Assembly: GCA_020634215.1 (NCBI GenBank)
Contig: JACKCD010000003.1
Span: forward strand, 112,079 to 176,078
From: Ardenticatenaceae bacterium
GTDB taxonomy: Bacteria; Chloroflexota; Anaerolineae; Promineifilales; Promineifilaceae
DNA length: 64,000 nt
Direction: 5' to 3'
Part shown: positions 32,810 to 42,311 of the stretch, piece by piece
Layout of the letters: every line of letters begins with the position of its first letter
Position numbering within the stretch: the first letter of the stretch is position 1
Notes under the pieces: model-generated
The model's database searches: none
The model's input: only the letters and a program-made list of their open reading frames with translations
What the model was told of the DNA's origin: nothing
Program-made: the position numbers and the translations under genes

Positions 32810-33787
32810 TCAAACCATGTTCAGGGCTACCAGCGACAGCAAACCCAGTAGAAAATTATAGCTAAAGTGGACAAAGATGGTGGTGCTGGTGTTGGTGGTG
32901 CGGCGTAAATGACCCAACGCCAGCCCAATGAGAAAGATGGTGAGTGTGGCGGGGGTGATGCCGTATTGCACGTGTGCCACTGCAAAGAGCAGGGCGGTGG
33001 GGACAAGACCGAAAACAGGCTGGATGGCTCCGCGAAAGAGCAACTCCTCGCCCAGGCCACTGACAAGAGCCAGGACAAACCATTCCCACACCGTGTCAAA
33101 CTCGCCAAAAAGTTCCCCAGAGAGGTTGCTAAGTAGTTCAGCCTGGTTAGGGTTAAGCAGCAGCCAGAGAGCACCTATGCCCCATTGCAGGAGCAGCAGC
33201 AGCCCGACCCAGCGTAGCCCAGTGGCAAGCTGCTGGCGAGTGGGGCGTTCTAGCCCCAACCGCTGGTTGAGGGCGTTGCTGCTGCGACGCACCAGCAGCC
33301 CCACGCCAAAGAGGGCAAGCAGGACAAACATAAGCTGTTGTATCACAACGTCGGCTACAGATAGATTAACGGCCGTTTCTGCCAGCCCCTCTAGTCCTCC
33401 CTGCACCAGTGTGATGGCCGTGGAGCCAACGAGATAGCCGCTGAACATGAGTGCCAGCGTGTGGACGGGGGAAGTGGGGTTGAGCGGTAGCCAGTGGGCA
33501 AGGGTGTGGCGAACGGCCGTTTGTCCCATTGCTACTCCCCATGCCCCCAGCCCCAACAGCACCCATCCCGACCGCGCCGGTTCTGTAAGCAAGCCACTTT
33601 CGCGCAGAATGTCGGGATTGAGCGGTGGTAGCCAGCCGATCAGTGCCAGCCCCACCGCTGCTACTGTCAGATTGAGCGAAATCAGCATGACGTTGAACAG
33701 CCGCTGCCCACCAGGGCTGGGGTATGCAGCGAGGACATTGGCTAAGAAGATGAGGCCGATGGCTCCGGCAATGAGCAGAATGAGCAT
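32810..33787 (-). CDS. CPBP-family intramembrane metalloprotease
   Basis: A multi-helix membrane protein of the CPBP/Abi group (Rce1-like proteases). The diagnostic motif GEELLFRG with its Glu pair lies near residue 243 of the shorter form. The two later His motifs are also present (AVAHVQYG and FVHFSYNFLLG). The ATG at 33787 is chosen; the frame remains open to a TTG at 33865, which would overlap the upstream LysM gene by 62 bases and add a basic N-terminus. Known relatives process prenylated proteins or protect against bacteriocins; the target here is unknown. Confidence 0.8.
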   Translation of the reverse strand: MLILLIAGAIGLIFLANVLAAYPSPGGQRLFNVMLISLNLTVAAVGLALIGWLPPLNPDILRESGLLTEPARSGWVLLGLGAWGVAMGQTAVRHTLAHWLPLNPTSPVHTLALMFSGYLVGSTAITLVQGGLEGLAETAVNLSVADVVIQQLMFVLLALFGVGLLVRRSSNALNQRLGLERPTRQQLATGLRWVGLLLLLQWGIGALWLLLNPNQAELLSNLSGELFGEFDTVWEWFVLALVSGLGEELLFRGAIQPVFGLVPTALLFAVAHVQYGITPATLTIFLIGLALGHLRRTTNTSTTIFVHFSYNFLLGLLSLVALNMV

Positions 33788-33803
33788 AGCGAGTGGGTGG
33801 TGA

Positions 33804-34160
33804 TTACGCCAGCGACGGGATTTGTAGCTGTTGCCCGGGCTGGGTAAAGGCCGGGTCGTTACCAATTTCGTGCTTGTTTAGTTCATAAATGAGCATCCAT
33901 TTGTCGCGGGTGGCCGAGCCGTAATAGTGGAGGGCGATGTCGGCCAGGGTTTCGCCGGGCTGAACGATGTGGTGGGTGAGTAAAACGGCCGTTTTTCCTC
34001 CCTCCACCAATTTGCGTTGTTCAATGGCTCGCAACTTGACCTCAGCACTGGCCGAACGCGCCTCTTGCATCTTTTTTTGCCGCGCCAGCAGTTCGCTGCT
34101 ATTATTTTCCCCTTGAAAAATGCGCGAGTGCCAGCTTTTATGCTTGTTGTCTTTTGTCAT
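33804..34160 (-). CDS. LysM-domain protein
   Basis: A 118-residue protein without a signal peptide. Residues 1-60 are charged and probably helical (ELLARQKKMQEARSASAEVK). A LysM module follows (HIVQPGETLADIALHYYG through QLQIPSLA). It resembles short LysM proteins near phage-tail or cell-wall genes, but nothing of that kind is close. GGGAG lies about 11 bases before the ATG. Its end adjoins the CPBP protease gene, so the two are probably cotranscribed. Confidence 0.75.
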   Translation of the reverse strand: MTKDNKHKSWHSRIFQGENNSSELLARQKKMQEARSASAEVKLRAIEQRKLVEGGKTAVLLTHHIVQPGETLADIALHYYGSATRDKWMLIYELNKHEIGNDPAFTQPGQQLQIPSLA

Positions 34161-34276
34161 TCCAATAAATCTCCCAACCAGTCAGAATCGTCGGTACTGT
34201 AGTAGACAGACACAGATTTGACAAGCCCCAACCTAAGTAAGCCAAAATTACTGCGTTAAAATTTGGCCGATAAGAA

Positions 34277-34765
34277 TTAGTCGGCCGGTTGGCAAACCAG
34301 GTTTACAAAGTGAATATGTTGGCTGCCGATTTGATAATAACTTTCATCAGACCCATCCCCCTCGAATCCCAGCACTTGTATTAGCCGCTTGGCTGTCTTA
34401 GGGTATTGGTGAGCATAGCGTACCATTGCCTGCCCTGATTCATCAGGTGATAGGAAGCGGGCGTGAGCCACCGCTTTGCGCCGCCCGCTTTGCACAGTGA
34501 CATTGGGGTTGTGCTGCAAATTGCGATACCAGTCAGATTGGGTGCCAAAACCAGAGGCAATGGTATAAGTGTCGCTGGTGGGGTCGTAATGTGCCACTTC
34601 GAGAGCGGTTTGACGAGGAAGACCACTTTTGCGCCCGGTGTGGTTGAGCAGTAAAAAGCGTTTGCCCAGTAGCCAGCCTAGGTTAACGCGATAAAGATAG
34701 ATTGGAAACCGGAAGAAGAGGCGTTGCAGCCCCGTTGGCTGCTTGCGCCCTTGTTTTTGGGCCAT
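34277..34765 (-). CDS. Deazaflavin (F420)-dependent nitroreductase family protein
   Basis: A 162-residue split-barrel protein of the DUF385/Ddn family. The cofactor-binding signature LLLNHTGRKSGLPRQTAL is near residue 39, followed by ASGFGTQSDWYRNLQHNPNVTVQ. Members reduce nitro compounds, quinones or unsaturated lactones with F420H2. The start at 34765 is chosen because GGAGGT lies five bases upstream; an ATG directly before it (34768) is only two bases from that site. It is divergent from the YbaK gene. Confidence 0.82.
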   Translation of the reverse strand: MAQKQGRKQPTGLQRLFFRFPIYLYRVNLGWLLGKRFLLLNHTGRKSGLPRQTALEVAHYDPTSDTYTIASGFGTQSDWYRNLQHNPNVTVQSGRRKAVAHARFLSPDESGQAMVRYAHQYPKTAKRLIQVLGFEGDGSDESYYQIGSQHIHFVNLVCQPAD

Positions 34766-34840
34766 CATGCACCTCCAAAGATGCGAGAAATCGTAAAATG
34801 ATGGACAATTATCCCACATAATAGACCAGGAGTCATAACC

Positions 34841-35332
34841 ATGAAGCTACCACCCCATCAATTTCTTGATGAACGCGCTATTTCTTATACCCCGCTTACT
34901 TTTTCGCCCGATATTGAGAAAGGAGCGGCCAGCGTGGCACGCACTTTGGGCTATCGCGAACGGCAAATGGTGAAGACGCTGATTTTTGAGGCGGCTCATG
35001 GTGAGCGTGTTTTAGTGATGGTTGGCGGTGACCAGTCAGCAATTTCCGGCCACCTGAAAAAAGCAATTGGTTCTAAAAACATCAGAATGGCGGATTTTGC
35101 GACGGTGAAAGCGGTGACAGGGTATGAAGTTGGCTCTATTCCGCCGTTTCACTGGCAGCCGGCCGGTTTTCGCTCCTTTTTAGAAGCATCGCTGCTGGAT
35201 GAGCCGGTGCTGGGGGTGGGGGCTGGCGTGTGGGGATATGAGATTATGATTCGGCCGGCCGACCTGGTGCAAGCGTGTCAAGCCATTGTCGTCAACCTAA
35301 CCAACCGCGAACGGCCGATTTTTCCTGACTGA
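34841..35332 (+). CDS. YbaK/aminoacyl-tRNA deacylase domain protein
   Basis: A 163-residue protein of the YbaK/ProX editing family, which hydrolyses mischarged aminoacyl-tRNA such as Cys- or Ala-tRNA(Pro). It shows the family order: SVARTLGYRERQMVKTLIF, VMVGGDQSAISGHLKKAIG, TGYEVGSIPPFHW and a C-terminal VGAGVWGYEIMIRPADLV. CAGGAG lies about ten bases upstream. It is a stand-alone editing domain. Substrate specificity not deducible. Confidence 0.85.
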   Translation: MKLPPHQFLDERAISYTPLTFSPDIEKGAASVARTLGYRERQMVKTLIFEAAHGERVLVMVGGDQSAISGHLKKAIGSKNIRMADFATVKAVTGYEVGSIPPFHWQPAGFRSFLEASLLDEPVLGVGAGVWGYEIMIRPADLVQACQAIVVNLTNRERPIFPD

Positions 35333-35334
35333 GT

Positions 35335-35421
35335 TTTTTGACAAGGTTTACGGGATTTTTGGCTGTGGTTTGCCAAGGTACAGGAAAAACCAACATCTGA
35401 ATCCGGTTCATCCTGTAAATC
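35335..35421. repeat. Imperfect inverted repeat between YbaK and glycosidase genes
   Basis: Outer arms of the type TTTTGACAAGGTTTACGGGAT and its complement pair at about 17 of 21 positions, with a long inner loop. The units resemble the GGTTTATCAGGAC family seen at 7124-7205. Confidence 0.45.
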
Positions 35422-35507
35422 CTGTCAAAATGCCCCCCAAAGTTCCCAGAACTGTATATAATTCCCTCCGTTTGAAGAGCGACGAAGAAGAGGAGCATTG
35501 TGTATCT

Positions 35508-37133
35508 GTGTGGCAATTTGCTAGACGAGTTTGGTGGGCTGGGTTGATGGTGGTTGTGGTGGGATTAACGGCCGTTTCTCCCCCTACGCTTCTCCACGCC
35601 CAAGACCCCATTACCCCACCCCCTGACCCTCGCTTTGGGGCTATCGAATCCTTTTGGGCACCCGCTGAAGCCGCCGAACTCACCGTTGGCTGGGAGCGCA
35701 TCCTCTTTTACTGGAGCGAAATCCAGCCCACCGGTCCCGACGACTGGAACACCCTCCATGTCCTTGAAGAGTGGCTGGCCGAAGCCAATACCCAACAGCG
35801 TACCGTACTAGGGCTGCTCAAGAACACCCCCGCCTGGGCCACCGACGGCCAACCCTTCTCCGGCGTGCCGCGTGGCCTTGATTTGCCCCTCGACGACCCC
35901 GACAACCTATGGGCCAGCTACGTCCGCAAAGTTGCTACCTATTATGCCCCGCGTGGTGTGCATCATTGGGTGGTGTGGAACGAACCAGAAATTCCCCTCG
36001 GTGTCTACGGGCACGAATTTTCCGGTACGGTGGAACAATATTACCGTCTGCTTAAGGTGTCGTATCTGGTGATTAAGGAGATCGACCCGGAGGCGACAAT
36101 TCACCTGGCGGGCTGGTCATATTGGCATGACCCCGCTTTTCTCGATAATTTTTTGCAGGTGGCAACGGCCGATCCTGAGGCCGAAGCCAACAACTATTTT
36201 TTTGATACGCTCTCGCTCCACATTTATTTTCGTGTAGAGACCGTGCAAACGTTAGTTGAGGAAGTGCAAACCATGCAGGAAAAGTATGGGCTAAACAAAC
36301 CGATTTGGATCAACGAGACCAACGCCTCGCCCAACATGGATCCGCTGTGGCCGGTGGACAGGCCGCAGTTCCCGACCGACCTTGACCAGCAGGCATGGTA
36401 CATTGTCCAGGCGCACGCGCTGGGGTTTGCGGCGGGGGCCAGCCACATTGGGGTTTACAAACTGGTGGATATTTTGCTGCCGGAGGGGGGGGAGTCGTTT
36501 GGCATTTTGCGGCCTGATTTTAGCAAGCGCCCGGCTTATTTTGCCTACAAGACGACGATTGAGAATTTGCGTGATTTTACGGCCGTTTCTCAAACCCAAA
36601 CCGCCGATCAGACGGTCGTGACATTTGAACGGCCGTTTGGCAACACTCGCGTCATCTGGGCGCGAAGCTCGCGGCCAATCACGGTGACGTTGCCGGTGTT
36701 GCAGGTGGGAGAGGTGCGGTTATTAACGGCCGTTGGCGATTCCCTCCCCATCGAAGCCAGCGACGGCAACTATACGCTCAATCTGGACGGGGCGCGTTGC
36801 CATCAGGGGCAATGTTCTGTGGGTGGGCCACCACTGTTTCTGGTGGAACAGCTTCCGCCTACGCCAACACCTACCCCAACAAATACGCCCACGGCTACCC
36901 CCACCGCTACTGCAACGGCCACGCCAACTGCCACACCGACGGCTACCCCGACGCTGGTACCACCGCCGACGGCTACTTCAACGTTGGTGCCGACGGAAAC
37001 GGCCGTTTTCACGCCCACCCCAGCAGCCACAGAAAGAACCGGCAGCGTTTCCCCCCTCATTGGCCCCCTGCTGCTGGCCGTTGGCGGCGGTCTCACCCTC
37101 CTTCTCTTCCGCCTCCGCCGTTCAGGTTCATAA
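35508..37133 (+). CDS. Secreted clan-A glycoside hydrolase-like protein with Pro/Thr stalk and membrane anchor
   Basis: A surface protein of about 541 residues. A signal peptide (WWAGLMVVVVGLTAVS, cleavage near LLHA-QD) leads into a TIM-barrel like GH39/GH5 clan-A enzymes. VVWNEPE near residue 156 carries the likely acid/base Glu and WINETNA near 268 the likely nucleophile. A TPTPTPTNTPTATPT stalk and a membrane helix with RLRRSGS follow. The start is uncertain: GTG at 35508 gives a clean signal peptide with GAGGAG 12 bases upstream, while ATGs at 35430 and 35370 lie in repeat-like sequence. The glycan target is unknown. Confidence 0.8.
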   Translation: MWQFARRVWWAGLMVVVVGLTAVSPPTLLHAQDPITPPPDPRFGAIESFWAPAEAAELTVGWERILFYWSEIQPTGPDDWNTLHVLEEWLAEANTQQRTVLGLLKNTPAWATDGQPFSGVPRGLDLPLDDPDNLWASYVRKVATYYAPRGVHHWVVWNEPEIPLGVYGHEFSGTVEQYYRLLKVSYLVIKEIDPEATIHLAGWSYWHDPAFLDNFLQVATADPEAEANNYFFDTLSLHIYFRVETVQTLVEEVQTMQEKYGLNKPIWINETNASPNMDPLWPVDRPQFPTDLDQQAWYIVQAHALGFAAGASHIGVYKLVDILLPEGGESFGILRPDFSKRPAYFAYKTTIENLRDFTAVSQTQTADQTVVTFERPFGNTRVIWARSSRPITVTLPVLQVGEVRLLTAVGDSLPIEASDGNYTLNLDGARCHQGQCSVGGPPLFLVEQLPPTPTPTPTNTPTATPTATATATPTATPTATPTLVPPPTATSTLVPTETAVFTPTPAATERTGSVSPLIGPLLLAVGGGLTLLLFRLRRSGS

Positions 37134-37145
37134 AACGTACAGACA

Positions 37146-37173
37146 AGACAGACGCAAAATTTTGCGTCTGTCT
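37146..37173. terminator. 28-bp perfect palindrome between convergent genes
   Basis: AGACAGACGCAAAA followed directly by its complement. It is centred on AATT and lies between the glycosidase and TadG-like genes, so it can terminate transcription from both sides. Confidence 0.75.
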
Positions 37174-37181
37174 CTACAGGC

Positions 37182-39080
37182 CTATTTCGTCAAATACGGC
37201 AGCCCCTCTACTGAAATCTCCCAACCAAACGTATCTGAAAAGCCGCCGCGATATCGTGCAACCAGCCGCCCACCATAGAACGGCGTACAGGTTTCTGGCG
37301 TGGGGTTATTCCAGTCGCAGTTGTCCAATACCCCCGGCACCGTAAATTTATACGCGGGGTCAATCCACTTCGACCCACACGCCGCTGGGTTGCGGGCATC
37401 CACAATGTCGTCAACTTCAAAACAGCGACCTTGATCCGTGTCGCCATAGGTAATTGACCAATCTTCCTCGGCAACTGAGTCAAAGTAGAACGTAATGGGT
37501 GGTGTTGCCCCAGAATCGGCATCATACAGTCGAATTTCCACCTCGGCTCCGGCGTATTCAGCCCCAACGTATATAAGCGGAATATCCACTTCCACGATTT
37601 TCTCGGCTTGCTCTCCCACGCGCCCTTGTTGGACTTCGTCGTTGGTTAACCCAAAGTTGGAATTCATCGGCAAATTACCCAGGGCAAAGACAACTGCCCC
37701 TTGTGAATTGTGCGTGCCAGGGTGGTCTAAAATGTAGAGGTTACGTTCGTTCACATTTTCAGGTAGATTGGGGTCGGTTGAGGGAGGCCCTGCCCAAACC
37801 TCAAACCCGTTTTCCGAGCCGCCAGAAAAGCTGGTAACATCCAAATAGATATAAACATCACCGTTGCCAGCATCTACTAAAATCCCCGGCACATCTCCGG
37901 CTGGTCTTCCGTCCACTTCCTGTAAATCGAGCAGAAAGGTTTTTGACCCCGGCTGTACGTTAACCCCTGGCGTAACTCCAGGAACAACCCAGCGTAAATC
38001 AGTGTTGTCGCTGTTATCTTTTTTGCCGTTATAGGTTGAAAGATCGATTCGGCTAATCGTACCATCGCTGTTTTCCAGAAAATAGTACAATTGAAACCGG
38101 GTTTCCGTGTTGTATTGCTCTAAATAGCTGCTGCGGGAGGTACAGCTTGTATCGCCCGTACCCCGGTTTTCATCAAGTCGCACAATCCAGTATGGGTTGA
38201 TTTGATCGAGTGAAATATTGGCGGTGGTAACGCTGGTGAGCGTAATTTCTCCCGTGCGGATGAGGCACGGGTTCCAACGATTGCGAGGCGACCCGCTGGG
38301 GCAAAATTCGGTGGATTCGGCAGGCAGGCCAAAGCTTTGCGCTAGTGAGGAGCGGGTAAGGGTAACGGGCTGGGTGGTTATATCCTGGTTGTAGGTTTCG
38401 GGGTCAAAAAGTTCAACTTGCAGATACCGGTTGTCCTCCCGGTATGATTTGGGCACCAAAATGCGGTAGGTGTAGCTGTAAGTACCATCGGCATTGCGCG
38501 GTTTGGGGGTGTTGGTGGCACCGCGTGGCGAGAAGGGATCGCCCCAGGCGGTGCAAATATCAGGCCCAAAAATGCCTTGATTTGAGGTGCTGACAATGCC
38601 ATCCTCCACGCGGCGGCTGGCGTAGATGTCGGCCAATGGGAAAAAGGCGGCTTCGGCTTCACGGGTGATCTGGATTTGGTCACGGCCGATGACGCGCAAG
38701 AAAAATAGTTCTACATTCCAGTCTGCCTCAACGCGGTAGAGACGCTGGCCGATGGGCGTGGTGTCGGCACTGCTGCGCAGGGAAGCGACCACGTCATCAG
38801 GCATCTCGTTGGCTTTAAGAAATTGCTGGGCTTTTTCATCGGCTACTTCTTTGCGCTGCAAGACGCTGCCCACCGTTTTTAGCTCGGTGACACCGGCCAG
38901 GGCGGCGGCATCAACGGCCGCTTGTAACTGTGCCCCCCGCGCAAAAACCAGCCCCACGTCTACGGCCAGCCCAATCATGGCGATGAGACCAATGATGGCC
39001 GCCGCAATGAGAACAATACTTTGCCCCCGCTCACCCGCTAACGGATCTGTTGAATGATTGAATAACTGCTTCACAATCAA
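37182..39080 (-). CDS. TadG-like pilus-assembly/surface protein
   Basis: A 632-residue protein beginning with a Tad-type N-terminus: GERGQSIVLIAAAIIGLIAMIGLAVDVGLVFA at residues 17-49, then QLQAAVDAAALAGV. This is the signature of the TadG-like (Flp pilus assembly) N-domain. The remaining 550 residues are beta-rich, Asp/Gly/Asn-rich and extracellular in character, with no named domain I recognise. It overlaps the upstream TadE-like gene by ATGA. It holds no copy of the iterated palindrome over nearly 1.9 kb. Role inferred: exported surface or pilus-associated protein. Confidence 0.8.
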   Translation of the reverse strand: MIVKQLFNHSTDPLAGERGQSIVLIAAAIIGLIAMIGLAVDVGLVFARGAQLQAAVDAAALAGVTELKTVGSVLQRKEVADEKAQQFLKANEMPDDVVASLRSSADTTPIGQRLYRVEADWNVELFFLRVIGRDQIQITREAEAAFFPLADIYASRRVEDGIVSTSNQGIFGPDICTAWGDPFSPRGATNTPKPRNADGTYSYTYRILVPKSYREDNRYLQVELFDPETYNQDITTQPVTLTRSSLAQSFGLPAESTEFCPSGSPRNRWNPCLIRTGEITLTSVTTANISLDQINPYWIVRLDENRGTGDTSCTSRSSYLEQYNTETRFQLYYFLENSDGTISRIDLSTYNGKKDNSDNTDLRWVVPGVTPGVNVQPGSKTFLLDLQEVDGRPAGDVPGILVDAGNGDVYIYLDVTSFSGGSENGFEVWAGPPSTDPNLPENVNERNLYILDHPGTHNSQGAVVFALGNLPMNSNFGLTNDEVQQGRVGEQAEKIVEVDIPLIYVGAEYAGAEVEIRLYDADSGATPPITFYFDSVAEEDWSITYGDTDQGRCFEVDDIVDARNPAACGSKWIDPAYKFTVPGVLDNCDWNNPTPETCTPFYGGRLVARYRGGFSDTFGWEISVEGLPYLTK

Positions 39081-40231
39081 TTACTCCCTTCTGGAATAAC
39101 CTGCCCACAAGAGGTGTCGAGCCGGATAAATTCAGCCATGATCCAGTTGCTGCCATAGCCATGCAGCCGGAAGACAGCGAAGCCGCCAATTTGCGTGCCT
39201 GTGTCATCCCAAACGATGACGCGCAGGGTGCGGCCCAAATCAATGTGCGGGTTGAGGGCGTTTTGCACGCTGCCAAGCGTGACCGCAGCCGTGGCGACAA
39301 AATCTCCCACGTGGAGTGAATTGTCTGCGGGGTCGGTTGGTTCGATGTAACCACGTTGACTAGGTACGGGGTCGCTGTAATCGAGGCTGTTGCCGGGCCA
39401 GGCCAGGCTTTGGATGATGTGTTCGGGCAGGGTGCGGAACTGGTTCCAGGCCAACCAGTTGAATTGGCCTTCGTTAAAAATATAGACATCCCCTTCGCGG
39501 CTTTGGTCAAGCGTTTTGCCTGGCTGGTGCAGGGGAAAATCACCGCTGCTGGGAATGCGCCCGACTGGGTAGAGATACCCCCCGCCGGGAATTGCCAGGG
39601 CAGAGGTGGTGTCGCTGCGAATGGCAATGGGGAAGGCGGCACAGCCGTTGGTTTGCTCCAGATTTAGCCCAGTGAGCCGCAGCACGTTGAGGCTGCGAAT
39701 GGAGTAGGGTTTGTCCCAAAAGTTGTTGATGCCGACAATGGATTCGGTGTCGTAAAGAATGAGGGTACCAACGATGCGTAACCCGCGTACATCCCGGTTC
39801 TCGGCTTTGAGGTTGGCAAGCACCTCGGCCTTGACGGTGTCGGTAACGACATCGCCAAAGCGGGCGGTGAGGCGGCTGCCAAAAATGTGTTCAAAGGTGA
39901 AGATGTCGAAGTCGGTGCCGGTGTTGTCAATGCGGCCGCGAATAGACCAGATGTCCCAAACATCGGGCGACAGGTTCATGCGAACGGTTTGCGAGACGGT
40001 GCTTTGGGCGACGATGACCATGCCTTCGTCTTGGCCGCCGTTGGCACCAAAGCGGGCGGCGGCGCGGGCGGCAGTGCTGATGCGGTTTTGCGTCACCATA
40101 TATTGGCTGACTTCGACCAGCCCGGCCAGCATGGGGATGAAGACGAGGGCAAGAAACAGAGAGAATTCAACCAGGCTTTGGCCGCGTTCGCGGATGGTGT
40201 GGTGATGCCCGAAAGATAAGATTTTATTCAT
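39077..40231 (-). CDS. TadE-like pseudopilin-type surface protein
   Basis: A 384-residue protein. The N-terminus IRERGQSLVEFSLFLALVFIPMLAGLVEV is a TadE-like prepilin segment with the conserved Glu five residues after the Gly. TadE proteins are usually about 150-200 residues; this one continues with a 280-residue extracellular part of unknown fold. The start at 40231 is chosen because the longer frame reads through the 227-residue gene upstream. Both its ends overlap neighbours by ATGA, which shows a tightly coupled three-gene unit. No TadA ATPase, TadB/C or prepilin peptidase is in the window. Confidence 0.82.
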   Translation of the reverse strand: MNKILSFGHHHTIRERGQSLVEFSLFLALVFIPMLAGLVEVSQYMVTQNRISTAARAAARFGANGGQDEGMVIVAQSTVSQTVRMNLSPDVWDIWSIRGRIDNTGTDFDIFTFEHIFGSRLTARFGDVVTDTVKAEVLANLKAENRDVRGLRIVGTLILYDTESIVGINNFWDKPYSIRSLNVLRLTGLNLEQTNGCAAFPIAIRSDTTSALAIPGGGYLYPVGRIPSSGDFPLHQPGKTLDQSREGDVYIFNEGQFNWLAWNQFRTLPEHIIQSLAWPGNSLDYSDPVPSQRGYIEPTDPADNSLHVGDFVATAAVTLGSVQNALNPHIDLGRTLRVIVWDDTGTQIGGFAVFRLHGYGSNWIMAEFIRLDTSCGQVIPEGSN

Positions 40232-40911
40232 GGTGCGGCAACTTCCTCCAATTTTTCGCCGCTGGTGGCGTTGAAGCGCATGGAGAGCGAACGGCCGTTT
40301 GCCGGAGCAAATAACGTTAACAGCCATTCCAGCCGCTCCGTCGTGGGCAGTAGCGACATCGTGAATGTTGTTGTCACTTCCTCTGCCAAAAACGCTTGTC
40401 CACCATCGTTCAAAAAAGTGCTGATAACCGATTCGCTGTCTACATCCCAACCCGTAATCGGCAGCGGCAAGTTGGGCTGCTGGTAAGGGCTGCTTTGCAC
40501 AAGCTGCCCGCTGTCGTCAATGACGGTAATAACGGCCGTTTCCACCGTTCCCGGCGAAAAAAAAGTAAAGCCCCACGCGCCCGACCCCGTTTGCAGCATT
40601 TCCAGCGTCACCCCCTGCGACCAAGTGGCCGAGGCGGAGACAAGCTGGGCATCGGCCTGCCATTTCAGCGCCACGTCGTTGGCTGTGGCGAAGGCTGTCT
40701 TGGCCGTTGTCCCAACAAAGGTGGGTGTGGGGGCACTGGGTAGGGTGGGGGTGACGTTGGCGCGGGGAACGGCCGTTGGGATTAAATCCGTTGTGTTGGT
40801 GGTGGCAACGGCGGCCGGCTGCGTCCATATTCGGTAGCCAAACACCCCGACCACGGCCAGCAAAAGCAGCAAAATAAACCCTAAAATCCACTCTAAGCGG
40901 TTCATACGCAT
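40228..40911 (-). CDS. Membrane-anchored hypothetical protein of the TadE/TadG unit
   Basis: A 227-residue protein with an N-terminal membrane anchor (about residues 8-27, LGFILLLLLAVVGVFGY), a Thr/Pro-rich linker and a globular extracellular domain from about residue 75. I recognise no family. Its stop overlaps the TadE-like start in ATGA, so it is made together with the TadE/TadG pair and may be an accessory or assembly factor. Confidence 0.7.
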   Translation of the reverse strand: MRMNRLEWILGFILLLLLAVVGVFGYRIWTQPAAVATTNTTDLIPTAVPRANVTPTLPSAPTPTFVGTTAKTAFATANDVALKWQADAQLVSASATWSQGVTLEMLQTGSGAWGFTFFSPGTVETAVITVIDDSGQLVQSSPYQQPNLPLPITGWDVDSESVISTFLNDGGQAFLAEEVTTTFTMSLLPTTERLEWLLTLFAPANGRSLSMRFNATSGEKLEEVAAP

Positions 40912-40915
40912 GGAA

Positions 40916-40987
40916 GACTGGAGATTGGAGACTGGAGATTACCAATGGCGGCCAATCTCCAATCTCTAATCTCTAATCTCTAATCTC
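40916..40987. repeat. ATTGGAGACTGG-type inverted repeat
   Basis: The left arm is near 40916-40940 and a longer right arm of tandem AATCTCT units spans 40963-40987. It separates the sialidase-like gene from the TadE/TadG unit. Confidence 0.6.
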
Positions 40988-40988
40988 C

Positions 40989-42308
40989 CTAAGGTCGGCA
41001 CGTACTGTCCGGCCGGTTTGAGCAGCCCATAAACGGCAAAAACATCTTGAACGTGCTGCGGCGGAAGGCGATTTGGTTGTTCACCCCCACCGTTTCATAT
41101 ACCAAATACGTCCACTGGCTGCCTTGATAGGCCAGCCGGGGTGAAAGTGCTTGGGCTGGCGGCGGCGTGGGGCGGTTGAGCGGTTCCCAATTGTCGCAGC
41201 CGCTGCCCCCCCAAATGCTCTCTAGTGCTGGTGTCACGTCGCTGCGGATGCCGTGGAAGTAGGCCAGGCTGCACCCCTGGTATTGCGCCAGGGTGGGGAT
41301 GATTTCGCGGCTGCTGCTGACGCTGACGGCACCGGTGACGGCAGGAGAGGCCAGCCAACCCAATGCGGTGTTGCATTGGGCGGCGCAGCTTAGATGGTGG
41401 ATTTGCACAGAAACGGCCGTATTGACCAATGTCTCCGTGGCAAAAGCAACCTCCACCCCCTGATTGGTGAGCAAAATGGTGGGGCGGCGGGCATCGCCAG
41501 CCCCGGCCAGCAGCGACAAATCTACCGGGGCACTCCAGCCGGTGGCCGTGCTGTAGCTATAGTAGATGGTGCCCGGTACTGGCTGCCCCGGTGCGCCCGT
41601 CTTGTCATGTTCTTCCCACACCACGTGCACCACGTCGTTTTCGTCTACTGCCACGTCGGGGAAGAGCGAGGAAGAGGGTGTAGCCTTGACCGGGCGCGAC
41701 TGCTGCCAGGTTGTGCCGCCGTTGGCCGACCGGTTGAAGTAAATATCGGGGTTGGCACCGTCTCCTTCTGACCAAACGACGGCGAGGAGGCCAGAACGGC
41801 CGTTTGCAATGGCTGGCGTACTGACCCCCGGCGCGTTTTGCGGGGTGGACAAAAAGGTAATGTTGCTGGTTCCCCACACCCGCTCCGGCGCATAGACCAG
41901 CCCGTTCCCCTCGCGCCAAACGGCGTGGGTGGTGTGGCGGCTGTCATCATACGCAACATCTATTTGCGCCGAGTTAAGCGTGCTGCTATAGACCGAGGCT
42001 GGGGCAGTCCAACTGCTGCCGTTGTTGAAGGAACGAACAAACCAGGGGTCGTTGGCCGTTACGCCGTTACCCATGCGTCGGTTGAACAGTACCGTCACCG
42101 TCGGGCCATTGGCTGAGGCGGCAATGACGGGGCGGCTGGCACCAAAGGGGGTGTTGGCAGTGGTGGTCAGCGGTTGCTCGATGCCCCAGTCGGGCAAGTT
42201 GTTGGCGGTGTCGGGAGCAGCAGAAGAAACGGCCGTTTGTCCCAACAACCCCGCCAACACCACCACCGGCAGTAGCCAGGCAAGAAAAAAAGAATAAGTT
42301 CGTTGCAT
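40989..42308 (-). CDS. Secreted sialidase/BNR-repeat-like protein
   Basis: A 439-residue secreted protein. The signal peptide is MQRTYSFFLAWLLPVVVLAG onward. The body looks like a six-bladed sialidase-type propeller with Asp-box-like turns (SFNNGSSWTAP, SANGGTTWQQS) and YDDSRHTTHAVWREG segments. The Arg triad of real sialidases is not evident, so it may be a binding or structural propeller. The start at 42308 is chosen because the longer frame reads AATTGAGAATT repeats. It sits between the two TadE genes and may belong to the same surface structure. Confidence 0.75.
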   Translation of the reverse strand: MQRTYSFFLAWLLPVVVLAGLLGQTAVSSAAPDTANNLPDWGIEQPLTTTANTPFGASRPVIAASANGPTVTVLFNRRMGNGVTANDPWFVRSFNNGSSWTAPASVYSSTLNSAQIDVAYDDSRHTTHAVWREGNGLVYAPERVWGTSNITFLSTPQNAPGVSTPAIANGRSGLLAVVWSEGDGANPDIYFNRSANGGTTWQQSRPVKATPSSSLFPDVAVDENDVVHVVWEEHDKTGAPGQPVPGTIYYSYSTATGWSAPVDLSLLAGAGDARRPTILLTNQGVEVAFATETLVNTAVSVQIHHLSCAAQCNTALGWLASPAVTGAVSVSSSREIIPTLAQYQGCSLAYFHGIRSDVTPALESIWGGSGCDNWEPLNRPTPPPAQALSPRLAYQGSQWTYLVYETVGVNNQIAFRRSTFKMFLPFMGCSNRPDSTCRP

Positions 42309-42311
42309 AAA

